Below are positions 1 through 7,191 of a stretch of 11,479 nt of DNA, piece after piece (position 1 is the stretch's first letter; each line of letters starts with the position of its first letter). Under the pieces are notes generated by a model. The model was not told the DNA's origin, searched no databases, and was given only the letters and a program-made list of their open reading frames with translations. This DNA comes from Sphingomonadales bacterium. GTDB lineage: Bacteria; Pseudomonadota; Alphaproteobacteria; Sphingomonadales; Sphingomonadaceae. Both the position numbers and the translations under genes were made by a program. The stretch is from NCBI GenBank assembly GCA_013298745.1, contig JAAFIT010000033.1, forward strand, positions 1 to 11,479, given 5' to 3'.

Positions 1-148
1 TGCCGCGCGCCGCCCAGAACAACAGCACGAACGCCGCGATGAACAGCAGCCAGCCCCAATGGATTTGCGGCAGGCTAAGCCGGTCGGCGATGCTCTGGCC
101 CTTGCCGCGGCCGTTTTCGCGGCCGATATCCCCAGGGGCTTCGCTCAT
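1..148 (-). CDS. Membrane protein, N-terminal fragment, probably AI-2E/PerM-family transporter
   Basis: Only the first 49 or so residues are present; the gene runs off the left edge. It starts with ATG at 148-146, which overlaps the TGA of the upstream DUF2066 gene as ATGA, so the two are probably translationally coupled. The visible protein has a polar, glycine- and charge-rich N-terminus of about 25 residues. It then reads SLPQIHWGWLLFIAAFVLLF (residues about 26-45), the start of a first transmembrane helix, followed by WAARG. That layout, a short cytoplasmic tail and a helix ending in a small basic turn, fits the AI-2E/PerM family. I recall a PerM-type gene in this position, before the DnaA-related hdaA, in several alphaproteobacteria. 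A CDP-alcohol phosphatidyltransferase or another polytopic protein cannot be excluded from so little sequence. That it is a coding region and a membrane protein is fairly secure; the family is a guess. Confidence 0.6.
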   Translation of the reverse strand, partial: MSEAPGDIGRENGRGKGQSIADRLSLPQIHWGWLLFIAAFVLLFWAARG

Positions 149-1404
149 TGTGCCGGGTTCGCGGCCGGAGCTTCGGTCGGCGGTGGCGCATCCGATTCCG
201 GTGTGGGTGCAACCGGTGGCGCCGGCGGCGGCAGGGGCGCTTCATCGGGAAGCCGGCGGCGCAGCACGGTCTGGCCGTTGTTGTTGGCGAGCCGCAGCCC
301 CTTGCTGTCAAGATTATACTCGAGTGTCGCCCGGCTGACGTTGAAGCTGATGAGGATTTGCGAGGTGCCGCCCAGCGACAGGCTGGTGGTGGTGACAGCG
401 GTAATGCCCGGTGTGCCGCGCAATTCCGCTTCGGCACCAGCGGCGGTCGCGGCATCCGGGGTCGGCACGAACAGTTCAAGCGTGCTGGTGACGGCGCCCG
501 GCTCGGCGGCGGCCGTGGTAAGCGGGGCGCCGATCAGCGGCCCGGTGCTGAGCAATGGCGCCAGTTCCTGTGACAGGTCCGGCTCGCTTTGCAGGCGACC
601 GTCGCGGAGCGCGCCGGCATAGATCATGTCGATCTGGCGCACGGCGGTGTCGAGCATGGCATCAAGGCCTTCGGGCGAGGCGGCGCTGAGGGTGAAACGC
701 CCGAGTTCACCGGCATCGGGGCCGGCACGGGCGATGAACAGCCCATTGATCGGGCCGCCCGGCCAGCTGCGTGTCAGTCGCGCTTCGGCGGTCAGCACCT
801 GCACCGTATCGAAGCGGGTGAGGATATTGCGCCAGCTTTCACGGTCGGGCCGGTGCACCTGCCAACCGGTGAGGAGCATGTTGTCGCCGGGCGAGCCGCT
901 GGCGAGGACATAATCGAGCGGCGTTACCGTCTCGCGAAAGCGATTCCAGGCCGCCAGCCACGGTGTCTTGGCGTGATAGACCTTGGCGACTCCACCATCG
1001 ACCAGCTTGGGCAACAGCAGCATCGGTGGCGAATGCAGGCCGGCACCGGTCGCCCCGAGGTAGGGTGCGGCGCGCGAGCGATCGAAAACCACACCAAGCC
1101 GGGCAATATAGCGGGTCGTCGAGAATCGTTCGCCCTGGCTTTCGATCCCTGACACCATGCTGTCGAGCTGCGAATCGGTGAGCCGCGGCGCCTGGGCTTC
1201 AGGGGCGCCGGTCAGCCGAGACCAAAGCACCGGCCAGGCCTTGCGCTGGGCAATGCGGAACGCCGCCATGCGCGCCGCCTGAGGGCTTGGTCCAGCGACA
1301 TCGACATCGATGCCGCCGATCGAATAAGCGCTGCCGCCGCTGTTCTGCGCTATGGCTGGCACAGCAAGCGTTAGCAACAGCGCGGCGATTGCACGCCACA
1401 GCAT
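145..1404 (-). CDS. DUF2066 domain-containing secreted protein
   Basis: A protein of about 419 residues with a Sec signal peptide (MLWRAIAALLLTLAVPAIA, then QN). The mature N-terminus carries the DUF2066 signature: a short beta strand (SIGGIDVDVAG), then AARMAAFRIAQRKAWPVLWSRL, a helix that in this family follows the pattern A..R..A...AQR.A. A long middle part of mixed strands and helices follows. The last 35 residues or so are rich in proline, alanine and glutamate and probably disordered. The biochemical role of DUF2066 proteins is not established; the signal peptide places it in the periplasm or outer envelope. The ATG at 1404 was chosen because it begins just before the signal peptide. 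A GTG at 1425 in the same frame would add seven residues (beginning MKFPSFS) and is also possible; neither has a clear Shine-Dalgarno. It is divergent from purM and overlaps the downstream membrane-protein gene by four bases. Confidence 0.85.
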   Translation of the reverse strand: MLWRAIAALLLTLAVPAIAQNSGGSAYSIGGIDVDVAGPSPQAARMAAFRIAQRKAWPVLWSRLTGAPEAQAPRLTDSQLDSMVSGIESQGERFSTTRYIARLGVVFDRSRAAPYLGATGAGLHSPPMLLLPKLVDGGVAKVYHAKTPWLAAWNRFRETVTPLDYVLASGSPGDNMLLTGWQVHRPDRESWRNILTRFDTVQVLTAEARLTRSWPGGPINGLFIARAGPDAGELGRFTLSAASPEGLDAMLDTAVRQIDMIYAGALRDGRLQSEPDLSQELAPLLSTGPLIGAPLTTAAAEPGAVTSTLELFVPTPDAATAAGAEAELRGTPGITAVTTTSLSLGGTSQILISFNVSRATLEYNLDSKGLRLANNNGQTVLRRRLPDEAPLPPPAPPVAPTPESDAPPPTEAPAANPAQ

Positions 1405-1444
1405 CGAGAAAGACGGGAATTTCACGTCCGCCGTTCTAACGGGG

Positions 1445-1465
1445 CGGGCTGGAATGCCAAGCCCG
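1445..1465. promoter_or_regulatory. Hairpin in the divergent DUF2066/purM intergenic region
   Basis: CGGGCT (1445-1450) pairs with AGCCCG (1460-1465). Two further G-C pairs (1451-1452 with 1457-1458) form across a bulged A at 1459, leaving an AATG loop. It lies in the 92 bases or so that must hold the promoters of both divergent genes, about 53 bases before the purM start. It could be part of the purM leader or simply a GC-rich chance palindrome. No T-run follows, so it is not an intrinsic terminator. Confidence 0.25.
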
Positions 1466-1506
1466 AAGCGTATGCGCGCGGCTTGGCGCGACCGACGCAC
1501 ACGGTT

Positions 1507-1512
1507 AAGGGA
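1507..1512 (+). promoter_or_regulatory. Ribosome binding site that sets the purM start
   Basis: AAGGGA lies six to seven bases before the ATG at 1518 and overlaps the alternative ATG at 1512. It therefore favours 1518 as the purM start. Confidence 0.6.
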
Positions 1513-1517
1513 TGCAA

Positions 1518-2591
1518 ATGCCCGACAAGACTCCCCTCACCTATGCCGATGCCGGCGTCTCCATCGCTGCCGGCAACGCGCTGGTGAAGCGTATTGCTCC
1601 GTTGGCGCGCGCCACCGCACGGCCTGGCGCCGATGCCGAACTGGGGGGATTCGGCGGCTTCTTCGATCCACGGGCAGCGGGATACAAGGACCCGCTGCTG
1701 GTGGCGGCCAATGATGGCGTCGGCACCAAGCTCAAACTCGCCATCGATACCGGCAAGCATGACACGGTCGGCATCGATCTGGTGGCGATGTGCGTCAACG
1801 ATCTGATCGTTCAGGGCGCCGAACCGCTATTCTTTCTCGACTATTTCGCCAGCGGCAAGCTCGAACTGGAGGTCGCAACCGCGGTTGTCGCGGGCATAGC
1901 CGAGGGATGTCGCATCGCCGGCTGTGCGCTGATCGGCGGCGAAACCGCCGAAATGCCGGGAATGTATGCGCCGGGTGACTATGATCTGGCCGGTTTTGCC
2001 GTCGGCGCGGTCGAGCGCGGCGAGCAATTGACCGGAGATGGCGTCGCCGATGGTGATGTTCTGATCGGCATTGATGCATCGGGCGCCCATTCCAACGGCT
2101 TTTCGCTGATCCGGCGCATCATTGCGCGGCACAATTCCGACCTGTCGGCCCCCGCGCCATTCGCTCCCGGCATCACTTTGGGCGAAGCGTTGCTGGTGCC
2201 GACGCGCATTTATGTACGCGAATTGCTGCCTTTTGTGCGCGCCGGCAAGGTGAAAGCCATGGCGCATATCACCGGCGGCGGCTTTCTGGAGAATATCCCG
2301 CGGGTGTTGCCCAAGGGAATGCGGGCGATTGTCGAGGCCCCCACCCTGCCGCCGCTGTTCGATTGGCTGCGGTCGGCGGGCGATATTGCGGCCGGCGAGA
2401 TGGCGCGCACCTTCAATTGCGGCACCGGAATGGTGTTGGTGGTGGCAGAAAAAGAGGTAAACGCCATAATTCAGACATTGTCGGCACGCGTCATCGGGCG
2501 TGTTGTGGCGGGTGTGAAGGGCTGTGATGTCACCGGAATCGCCGGTTCCTGGGGGTCGGAGGCAGCCTGGACGGCGAGTCATGACGCCTAA
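1518..2591 (+). CDS. purM: Phosphoribosylformylglycinamidine cyclo-ligase (AIR synthetase)
   Basis: Catalyses ATP-dependent ring closure of formylglycinamidine ribonucleotide to aminoimidazole ribonucleotide, the fifth step of de novo purine synthesis, in the cytosol. The protein has 357 residues, close to the usual 345-355. Family motifs appear in order: [16 protein letters not shown] near the N-terminus, GGFGGFF, the strand [38 protein letters not shown] (conserved D and N of the ATP-binding region), [15 protein letters not shown], then [10 protein letters not shown] and [14 protein letters not shown] in the C-terminal half, and [11 protein letters not shown] near the end. These leave little doubt about identity. 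The ATG at 1518 is preferred over the one at 1512 because of Shine-Dalgarno spacing and because family members begin just before the YADAGV motif. Its last 11 bases overlap the purN start, so the two genes are surely co-transcribed and probably translationally coupled. Confidence 0.97.
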   Translation: MPDKTPLTYADAGVSIAAGNALVKRIAPLARATARPGADAELGGFGGFFDPRAAGYKDPLLVAANDGVGTKLKLAIDTGKHDTVGIDLVAMCVNDLIVQGAEPLFFLDYFASGKLELEVATAVVAGIAEGCRIAGCALIGGETAEMPGMYAPGDYDLAGFAVGAVERGEQLTGDGVADGDVLIGIDASGAHSNGFSLIRRIIARHNSDLSAPAPFAPGITLGEALLVPTRIYVRELLPFVRAGKVKAMAHITGGGFLENIPRVLPKGMRAIVEAPTLPPLFDWLRSAGDIAAGEMARTFNCGTGMVLVVAEKEVNAIIQTLSARVIGRVVAGVKGCDVTGIAGSWGSEAAWTASHDA

Positions 2592-3522
2592 AACCCGGGT
2601 CGGCGTGCTGATTTCGGGGCGTGGATCGAACATGGCGGCACTGATCTATGCCTCGCAGGCGCCGGATTGCCCCTATGAAGTGGTGCTTGTCGCTTCGAAT
2701 GTTCCCGACGCGCCGGGTTTGAAGCTGGCAGCAGCCGAGGGGATTCCGGTGTTTGCGCACGCCCATCAGGGGGTGAAACGCGCCGATTTCGACAAGATCA
2801 TCGATGCCGAACTGGTGCGTCACGGGGTCGAGATCGTCGCTTTGGCGGGCTATATGCGGCTGTTGTCGGATGATTTCGTGGCGAAATGGGCCGGTCGCTG
2901 CCTCAATATCCACCCTTCCTTGCTACCAAAACACAAGGGGTTGGACGTTCACGAGGCGGTTCTGGCCGCCGGCGAGACCAAAACCGGCTGCACAGTGCAT
3001 CTGGTGACGCCGTCGCTCGACGATGGCCCCATCTTGGGTCAAGTCGAAGTCGCGGTTTTGCCCGGTGATACCCCCGAAACGCTCGCCGAACGCGTGCATT
3101 ATGCCGAGCATCAACTCTATCCGCGGGTGTTGGCGACGCTGGTCAGTGACGCCAATGGCCCCGAAGCGATGCTCGATCGGGTGCGTTCGCTTGCCCTCGC
3201 CCTGCCCGCTGCCGCTGAAAAACTCTCGCATGGATCGCCGGGTTTCTATGTCGAGGGCGGCAAATTCTTCGCTTACTTCAGCTACGATCATCATCACGAC
3301 GGCGTCATGGGGCTGCTGGTCAAGGCCAGCGGTATCGAGGAACAGGCGCAGTTGATCGAGAACGACCCCGATCTTTACTACCGCCCGGCCTATCTCGGCC
3401 CATCGGGCTGGGTCGGCATTCGGCTTGATAGCGGTGACGTCGATTGGAGCCATATCGAGGACTGGCTGGCGCGGAGCTGGCGCGCGAGCGCACCCAAGCG
3501 TCTCGCGATGCTGCCGATCTGA
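2581..3522 (+). CDS. purN: Phosphoribosylglycinamide formyltransferase with C-terminal MmcQ/YjbR-like domain
   Basis: Transfers the formyl group of 10-formyltetrahydrofolate to glycinamide ribonucleotide, the third step of purine synthesis. Residues 6-190 are a complete Pur[17 protein letters not shown] at the N-terminus (phosphate-binding loop), the loop GYMRLLS at 90-96, NIHPSLLP at 109-116 with catalytic N109 and H111, and LDDGPI with catalytic D147. PurN usually ends near residue 190-215, but here the frame continues to 313 residues without a stop. Residues about 195-307 resemble a free-standing MmcQ/YjbR protein: an N-terminal helix [14 protein letters not shown], then [21 protein letters not shown], a run of acidic residues, [12 protein letters not shown], and a final helix ending APKRLA. 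YjbR proteins have a CyaY-like, putative DNA-binding fold of uncertain role. The ATG at 2581 was chosen because the first Rossmann strand begins five residues later; an upstream in-frame GTG at 2524 would only add sequence shadowed by purM. Confidence 0.95.
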   Translation: MTPKTRVGVLISGRGSNMAALIYASQAPDCPYEVVLVASNVPDAPGLKLAAAEGIPVFAHAHQGVKRADFDKIIDAELVRHGVEIVALAGYMRLLSDDFVAKWAGRCLNIHPSLLPKHKGLDVHEAVLAAGETKTGCTVHLVTPSLDDGPILGQVEVAVLPGDTPETLAERVHYAEHQLYPRVLATLVSDANGPEAMLDRVRSLALALPAAAEKLSHGSPGFYVEGGKFFAYFSYDHHHDGVMGLLVKASGIEEQAQLIENDPDLYYRPAYLGPSGWVGIRLDSGDVDWSHIEDWLARSWRASAPKRLAMLPI

Positions 3523-3538
3523 GATCGCGGCCTTTGGC

Positions 3539-3567
3539 TTGTCTGTCGGCAGGTGCATCATTAGATT
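3539..3567 (+). promoter_or_regulatory. Candidate sigma-70-type promoter for htpX
   Basis: TTGTCT (3539-3544) and TAGATT (3562-3567) are separated by 17 bases. Each matches four of six bases of the TTGACA and TATAAT consensus. The site lies in the 74-base gap between purN and htpX, about 27 bases before the ribosome binding site. It would allow htpX to be transcribed apart from the purine genes. The match is modest and rests on inspection only. Confidence 0.35.
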
Positions 3568-3584
3568 TCTGCGCATCGAAGGAC

Positions 3585-3589
3585 GGAGG
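3585..3589 (+). promoter_or_regulatory. Ribosome binding site that sets the htpX start
   Basis: GGAGG is followed seven bases later by GTG at 3597 and only four bases later by a tandem GTG at 3594. Spacing favours 3597, giving a protein beginning MNSGFK, which matches the usual MN start of HtpX. Confidence 0.6.
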
Positions 3590-3596
3590 CTGAGTG

Positions 3597-4469
3597 GTGA
3601 ACAGCGGTTTCAAGACGATGATGCTGCTGGCGGCATTGACCGCCCTGTTCATGAGCGTCGGCTTCATGCTGGCGGGCCGCAGCGGCGCCATGATCGCGCT
3701 GGTTGTCGCAGCCGGCATGAACCTGTTCACTTACTGGAATTCCGACAAGATCGTGCTGAAGATGCACGACGCGCACGAAGTCGGCCCCGATCACCCGCTT
3801 TATCAGATGGTTGCCCAACTGGTGCGCCGCGCCAATATGCCGATGCCCAAGGTTTATTTCGTCGATTCGCCCAATCCCAACGCCTTTGCCACCGGGCGGA
3901 ATCCCGAAAATGCTGCTGTGGCGGCCACTGCCGGGCTGATGGCGATGTTGAACCGTGATGAGGTCGAGGCGGTGATGGCGCACGAATTGGCGCATGTCGC
4001 CAACCGCGACACGCTGATCATGACGATGGTGGCGACGATTGCCGGGGCGATTTCGATGCTCGGCAATTTTGCGCTGTTCTTCGGGGGGCGTGACAGCGAG
4101 GGCCGATCGAACGCGCTGGTGGCGATTGTCGCCATGGTGGTGGCGCCCTTCGCCGCGATGATCGTGCAGATGGCGATCAGCCGGACGCGCGAATATGGCG
4201 CCGACAAGGGTGGCGCCGAGATTTCGGGCAATCCGGCGGCGCTGGCTTCGGCGCTGGCGAAGATCGCCGGGCCGGCGGCGCAGATTCCCAATATGGCGAG
4301 CGAACGCAATCCGGCGGCGGCGCAGCTCTACATCGTGCCGACGCATCTTTCGGACATGTTTTCAACGCATCCGGCAACCGAGAAGCGGATTGCGGCGCTG
4401 CAGGCGATGATGCCGGCGGGGGAGATTTCGCGGGACGCGGAGCCGAAGCGGATTTCGCCCTGGGGGTAG
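3597..4469 (+). CDS. htpX: Membrane zinc metalloprotease HtpX (M48 family)
   Basis: An inner-membrane protease that degrades misfolded or damaged membrane proteins, with its active site on the cytoplasmic face. At 290 residues it has the family length (E. coli 293). Two transmembrane helices lie at about residues 6-24 and 28-45. The zinc-binding motif HELAH is at 129-133 (H129, H133, catalytic E130), followed by VANRDTL. The third zinc ligand is E199, in [17 protein letters not shown]. Two further hydrophobic stretches, about 140-164 and 175-195, sit between the motif and E199. The C-terminus keeps [17 protein letters not shown], a typical HtpX ending. The start is a GTG behind a strong GGAGG. 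In many bacteria htpX is induced by heat or envelope stress, but I could not recognise a heat-shock promoter here. It converges with ndk across a 136-base spacer. Confidence 0.96.
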   Translation: MNSGFKTMMLLAALTALFMSVGFMLAGRSGAMIALVVAAGMNLFTYWNSDKIVLKMHDAHEVGPDHPLYQMVAQLVRRANMPMPKVYFVDSPNPNAFATGRNPENAAVAATAGLMAMLNRDEVEAVMAHELAHVANRDTLIMTMVATIAGAISMLGNFALFFGGRDSEGRSNALVAIVAMVVAPFAAMIVQMAISRTREYGADKGGAEISGNPAALASALAKIAGPAAQIPNMASERNPAAAQLYIVPTHLSDMFSTHPATEKRIAALQAMMPAGEISRDAEPKRISPWG

Positions 4470-4522
4470 AAGGCTAGCAATGTAAGAGCGCGGGCAAATC
4501 CCGGGCTGACGTTGGACGGGTT

Positions 4523-4555
4523 CGGCTGGCTTTATGCCAGCCGCCCCGCCAGCCG
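4523..4555. repeat. Palindrome with a second competing arm between htpX and ndk
   Basis: CGGCTGGC (4523-4530), loop TTTAT, GCCAGCCG (4536-4543) form a perfect eight-base-pair stem. A second copy of GCCAGCCG lies at 4548-4555, so the left arm could pair with either. No T-run follows on the plus strand. It may help stop htpX transcription or stabilise the mRNA end, but it is not a classical intrinsic terminator. Confidence 0.55.
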
Positions 4556-4560
4556 GTCTT

Positions 4561-4599
4561 GCGCCTGTCGGCGCGTAGCTTCTGCTACGCGCTCGGCGC
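4561..4599. repeat. Long hairpin between convergent htpX and ndk
   Basis: GCGCGTAGC (4571-4579), loop TTCT, GCTACGCGC (4584-4592) form a perfect nine-base-pair stem. Outer arms GCGCC (4561-4565) and GGCGC (4595-4599) add five pairs across an asymmetric internal loop. It lies seven bases beyond the ndk stop codon, so on the minus strand it is in the right place to end ndk transcription or protect its 3' end. No U-rich tract follows on either strand. A dispersed REP-like palindrome is another possibility. Confidence 0.55.
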
Positions 4600-4605
4600 T
4601 GCGAC

Positions 4606-5028
4606 TTACCCAACAATTTCCGTCTGGGCGAAGAAATAGGCGATTTCGATCGCGGCATTCTCGTCAGAATCCGAGCCGTGAACGGTGTTGGCTTCGATCG
4701 ATTCGGCGAGTTCCTTGCGGATGGTGCCCGCGTCGGCATTGGCCGGGTTGGTGGCGCCCATGATGGCGCGATAGGCTGGCACTGCGTCTTCGCCTTCGAG
4801 AACCTGGACGACGACCGGGCCCGAAATCATGAAGTTGACGAGTTCGCCGAAAAAGCCGCGTTCGCGGTGGACGGCGTAGAACCCTTCGGCCTGGGCCTTG
4901 GTGAGGTGCAGGCGCTTCTGCGCAACGATGCGCAGGCCGGCGGCTTCGATCATGGCGTTGACGGCGCCCGTCAGGTTGCGGCGGGTGGCGTCGGGCTTGA
5001 TGATCGAAAAGGTGCGCGTGATGGCCAC
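4606..5028 (-). CDS. ndk: Nucleoside diphosphate kinase
   Basis: Exchanges the terminal phosphate between nucleoside triphosphates and diphosphates through a phosphohistidine, balancing the NTP and dNTP pools in the cytosol. The protein has 140 residues, the exact usual length. It opens with the family start [12 protein letters not shown] (K11 contacts phosphate), continues with [16 protein letters not shown] in the middle, and carries NTVHGSDS near the C-terminus with the catalytic H117. The start codon is GTG at 5028, preceded by GGAG seven bases upstream (complement of 5036-5039). A 92-base gap separates it from holC, so it may have its own promoter. It ends against the palindromes of the convergent spacer. 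Confidence 0.97.
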   Translation of the reverse strand: MAITRTFSIIKPDATRRNLTGAVNAMIEAAGLRIVAQKRLHLTKAQAEGFYAVHRERGFFGELVNFMISGPVVVQVLEGEDAVPAYRAIMGATNPANADAGTIRKELAESIEANTVHGSDSDENAAIEIAYFFAQTEIVG

Positions 5029-5120
5029 GGGAAAACTCCGGATTCAGGGTGGGGATTGGAAAGCGCTGCTCCCCTAGCCGCGACTGCCGCTTTAGGCAAG
5101 TTTTGGGACGATTTTGCGTC

Positions 5121-5576
5121 TCAAGCGGCTTTTTCGAAGCGTCCGCCCTCGCTTTCGCGCCAATACACCGGCCTAAACCCTTCGACGCGCGACACCAGTC
5201 GCCAGCGGGCGCGGGCGGATTCGAGGCTATCGGCATCGAACAGGAACAGCACGCGCGAGAGGCCCGACAGATCATCGGGAATGTCGCCGCCGACCTGCGC
5301 AAGGCAGTCGGCAGCATTGCGGCGCCAATCCCCTGCTGTGGACAGCAGCACGGGCTGGCTGGCTGCACGCTCATCACCAACCAGCGTATCGATACCGTGC
5401 GGCATAAAACTGTCGGCGGCGAAGCTCCACAGTGCTGCATCGATCTTGTCCAGCGTTGCCGCATCAGGCGTCCGGATCAAAAGCCGATGGCCAGCCGCCA
5501 GCGCCTTGGTGACGAGCGCCGGCAGCACCGCCTCGGCGCGACGCTGGGCCAACTGATAAAAACCGATATCAATCAT
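5121..5576 (-). CDS. holC: DNA polymerase III chi subunit
   Basis: Chi is an accessory subunit of the replicative clamp-loader complex that in E. coli binds single-stranded-DNA-binding protein. The protein has 151 residues, close to E. coli HolC (147). It begins IGFYQLAQRR and continues to an N-terminal Rossmann-like strand HRLLIRTPD. Family features follow: LDALW-like ALWSF, SFMPHG, the strand QPVLLST, and RVLFLFDADS before the C-terminal helix. The ATG at 5576 was chosen because family members start right at this first strand. In E. coli chi pairs with psi (HolD), which is usually not recognisable in alphaproteobacteria. pepA ends 14 bases upstream, and the pepA-holC pairing is common across Proteobacteria, which supports the call and a shared transcript. 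Confidence 0.93.
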   Translation of the reverse strand: MIDIGFYQLAQRRAEAVLPALVTKALAAGHRLLIRTPDAATLDKIDAALWSFAADSFMPHGIDTLVGDERAASQPVLLSTAGDWRRNAADCLAQVGGDIPDDLSGLSRVLFLFDADSLESARARWRLVSRVEGFRPVYWRESEGGRFEKAA

Positions 5577-5590
5577 CGGGTTATCGGCAT

Positions 5591-7081
5591 TTATGCCTCG
5601 TAATTCTCGGCAATGAAGCGATCGAGCAGGCGAACGCCATAGCCGGTGGCGCCTTTGTCGAAGACCGCGCCAGGCTTCGCTGCCCATACCATGCCGGCGA
5701 TATCGAGGTGCGCCCATTTCACCCCCGGTTTGACGAAGCGCTTGATGAATTGTGCCGCCGTCACCGATCCGCCTTCGCGCGGGCCGACATTCTTCATGTC
5801 GGCAATGGCGCTGTCGATCAGGCCATCATAGGCGTCGCCAATCGGCATCCGCCACAGCCGCTCTCCGCTGGTTTCACCGGCCGTTTTCAACTGCTTGGCA
5901 AGACCATCGTCATTAGCGAACATGCCGCCATATTCGTGGCCGAGGCTGATGATGATGGCGCCGGTAAGCGTTGCCAGATCGATCACGACCTCGGGGTTGA
6001 ACTGTTCCTGCGCCCACCAGATCGCATCGCACAGCACCAGGCGGCCTTCGGCATCGGTGTTGATCACCTCGATGGTCTGGCCATTCATGCTGGTGACGAC
6101 GTCGCCAGGGCGCTGGGCATTGCCATCGGGCATGTTCTCGACGAGGCCGACAACGCCGATGACATGCGCCTTGGCCTTGCGGGCGGCAAGCGCGTGCATG
6201 GCGCCGGTGACGGCCCCTGCCCCGCCCATGTCCCACTTCATGTCTTCCATATTGGCGGCGGGCTTGATGCTGATGCCGCCGGTATCGAAGGTCACGCCCT
6301 TGCCGACGAAGACCACCGGCTTGGCATCCGGGTTGCCGGTGCCGTTCCAGCGCATCGCCAGCAGCCGCGGCGCGCGGACCGAGCCCTGCGCCACGCCAAG
6401 CAGCGCGCCCATGCCGAGCGCCTTCATTTCGGGTTCGCCAAGCACTGTCAGTTCGACACCGAGATCGGCGAGGCTCCTGGCGCTTTCGACGAAGCTTTCG
6501 GGGTAGATGATGTTGGCGGGCTCGCTGACCAGATCGCGGGTGCGGGCAACGCCGGCGGCGATCGCAGCCAGATTGGCGTGATAGACGTCCGCGCCCGGAA
6601 CACCGACAATATCGAGCGCTTCGAGCGTCGGCTTGGCCTTTGCCTTCATGGTCGTGCGATACTTGTCGAAGCGATAGCTGCGCAGCATGGCGCCATGGCC
6701 GAGGTGTGCGGCGGCGCCGGCGAGCGGTAGCGCAGCGGTGACGCCTGACAGATCGACGCTGGCGCGGGTTTCGCCGCTGGTCTGGAGCCGCGCCGCGATG
6801 GCGCCGCCCAGCTTTTCGAACTGCGCGGCATTGGCCTTGTCGGCCGGGCCGCAGCCGATGGCGAGAACGCGCGTTGCCGCAACGCCGGCGGGGGCGATGA
6901 TTTCGACGATGCTGCCGGCCTCGCCATCGAAGCGTGCGGTGGTCAGCGCCTGGCGCAACTGGCCGGCGCTGGCGGTATCGATGGCCGCCGCGGCTGCGCT
7001 GAGCGCCATATCCGGGCCAACGAGGACGATCTGGGCGTGCGGGGTCGAATCGATGGCGGTCGGAAAGCCGATGGTGATCAT
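5591..7081 (-). CDS. pepA: Leucyl aminopeptidase (M17 family, cytosol aminopeptidase)
   Basis: A two-metal aminopeptidase that removes N-terminal residues, notably leucine, from peptides in the cytosol; the family forms hexamers. The protein has 496 residues, against 503 in E. coli PepA. The catalytic domain keeps all expected residues. FVGKGVTFDTGG supplies K261 and D266. ISIKP supplies K273. KWDMGGAG supplies D284. NTDAEGRLVL supplies D343, E345 and the active-site R347. These match E. coli K270, D275, K282, D293, D352, E354 and R356 with a constant offset of nine. The N-terminal regulatory domain (about residues 1-160) is less conserved, as usual. The ATG at 7081 follows an AAGGA nine bases upstream and gives the start ITIGFP; the long in-frame extension upstream lies in the divergent lptD leader and is not supported. 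E. coli PepA also binds DNA in Xer recombination and gene control; whether this one does is unknown. Confidence 0.96.
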   Translation of the reverse strand: MITIGFPTAIDSTPHAQIVLVGPDMALSAAAAAIDTASAGQLRQALTTARFDGEAGSIVEIIAPAGVAATRVLAIGCGPADKANAAQFEKLGGAIAARLQTSGETRASVDLSGVTAALPLAGAAAHLGHGAMLRSYRFDKYRTTMKAKAKPTLEALDIVGVPGADVYHANLAAIAAGVARTRDLVSEPANIIYPESFVESARSLADLGVELTVLGEPEMKALGMGALLGVAQGSVRAPRLLAMRWNGTGNPDAKPVVFVGKGVTFDTGGISIKPAANMEDMKWDMGGAGAVTGAMHALAARKAKAHVIGVVGLVENMPDGNAQRPGDVVTSMNGQTIEVINTDAEGRLVLCDAIWWAQEQFNPEVVIDLATLTGAIIISLGHEYGGMFANDDGLAKQLKTAGETSGERLWRMPIGDAYDGLIDSAIADMKNVGPREGGSVTAAQFIKRFVKPGVKWAHLDIAGMVWAAKPGAVFDKGATGYGVRLLDRFIAENYEA

Positions 7082-7095
7082 GAAGGCGCGTCCTT

Positions 7096-7108
7096 GGGAT
7101 AAACAGTG
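7096..7108 (+). promoter_or_regulatory. Possible original lptD start region (GGGA and GTG)
   Basis: GGGA at 7096-7099 is followed six bases later by GTG at 7106. In its own frame this start reads only V-T-S-E before TAG at 7118. It lies 86 bases before codon TTG 7192, about the length of a 29-residue signal peptide but not a multiple of three. This fits an lptD start disrupted by an indel; the reading is inference. Confidence 0.3.
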
Positions 7109-7191
7109 ACCAGCGAATAGAACGCTGACGCGCTGCCTGCAAACACCGCAATTGTCGCTGGCGGGTTTCGGGCGATTGTCGGTGCCCTGCC

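Noticed and set aside
2524..2580. Upstream GTG extension of purN
   Set aside because: It lies wholly within purM in another frame and would add 19 residues not found in the family.
1827..2633. 268-codon open frame on the minus strand opposite purM
   Set aside because: Antisense shadow of a fully conserved purM.
3538..3563. Possible heat-shock (RpoH) promoter CTTGTC...CATCAT before htpX
   Set aside because: The spacing between the halves is too short and the second half matches the consensus poorly. A sigma-70-like pair in the same place fits better.
4664..5464. Minus-strand open frame spanning parts of ndk and holC
   Set aside because: It is in a different frame from both genes and its sequence is arginine- and proline-rich without motifs.
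5708..6730. 340-codon open frame on the plus strand opposite pepA
   Set aside because: Antisense shadow: pepA carries every catalytic residue in the opposite frame.
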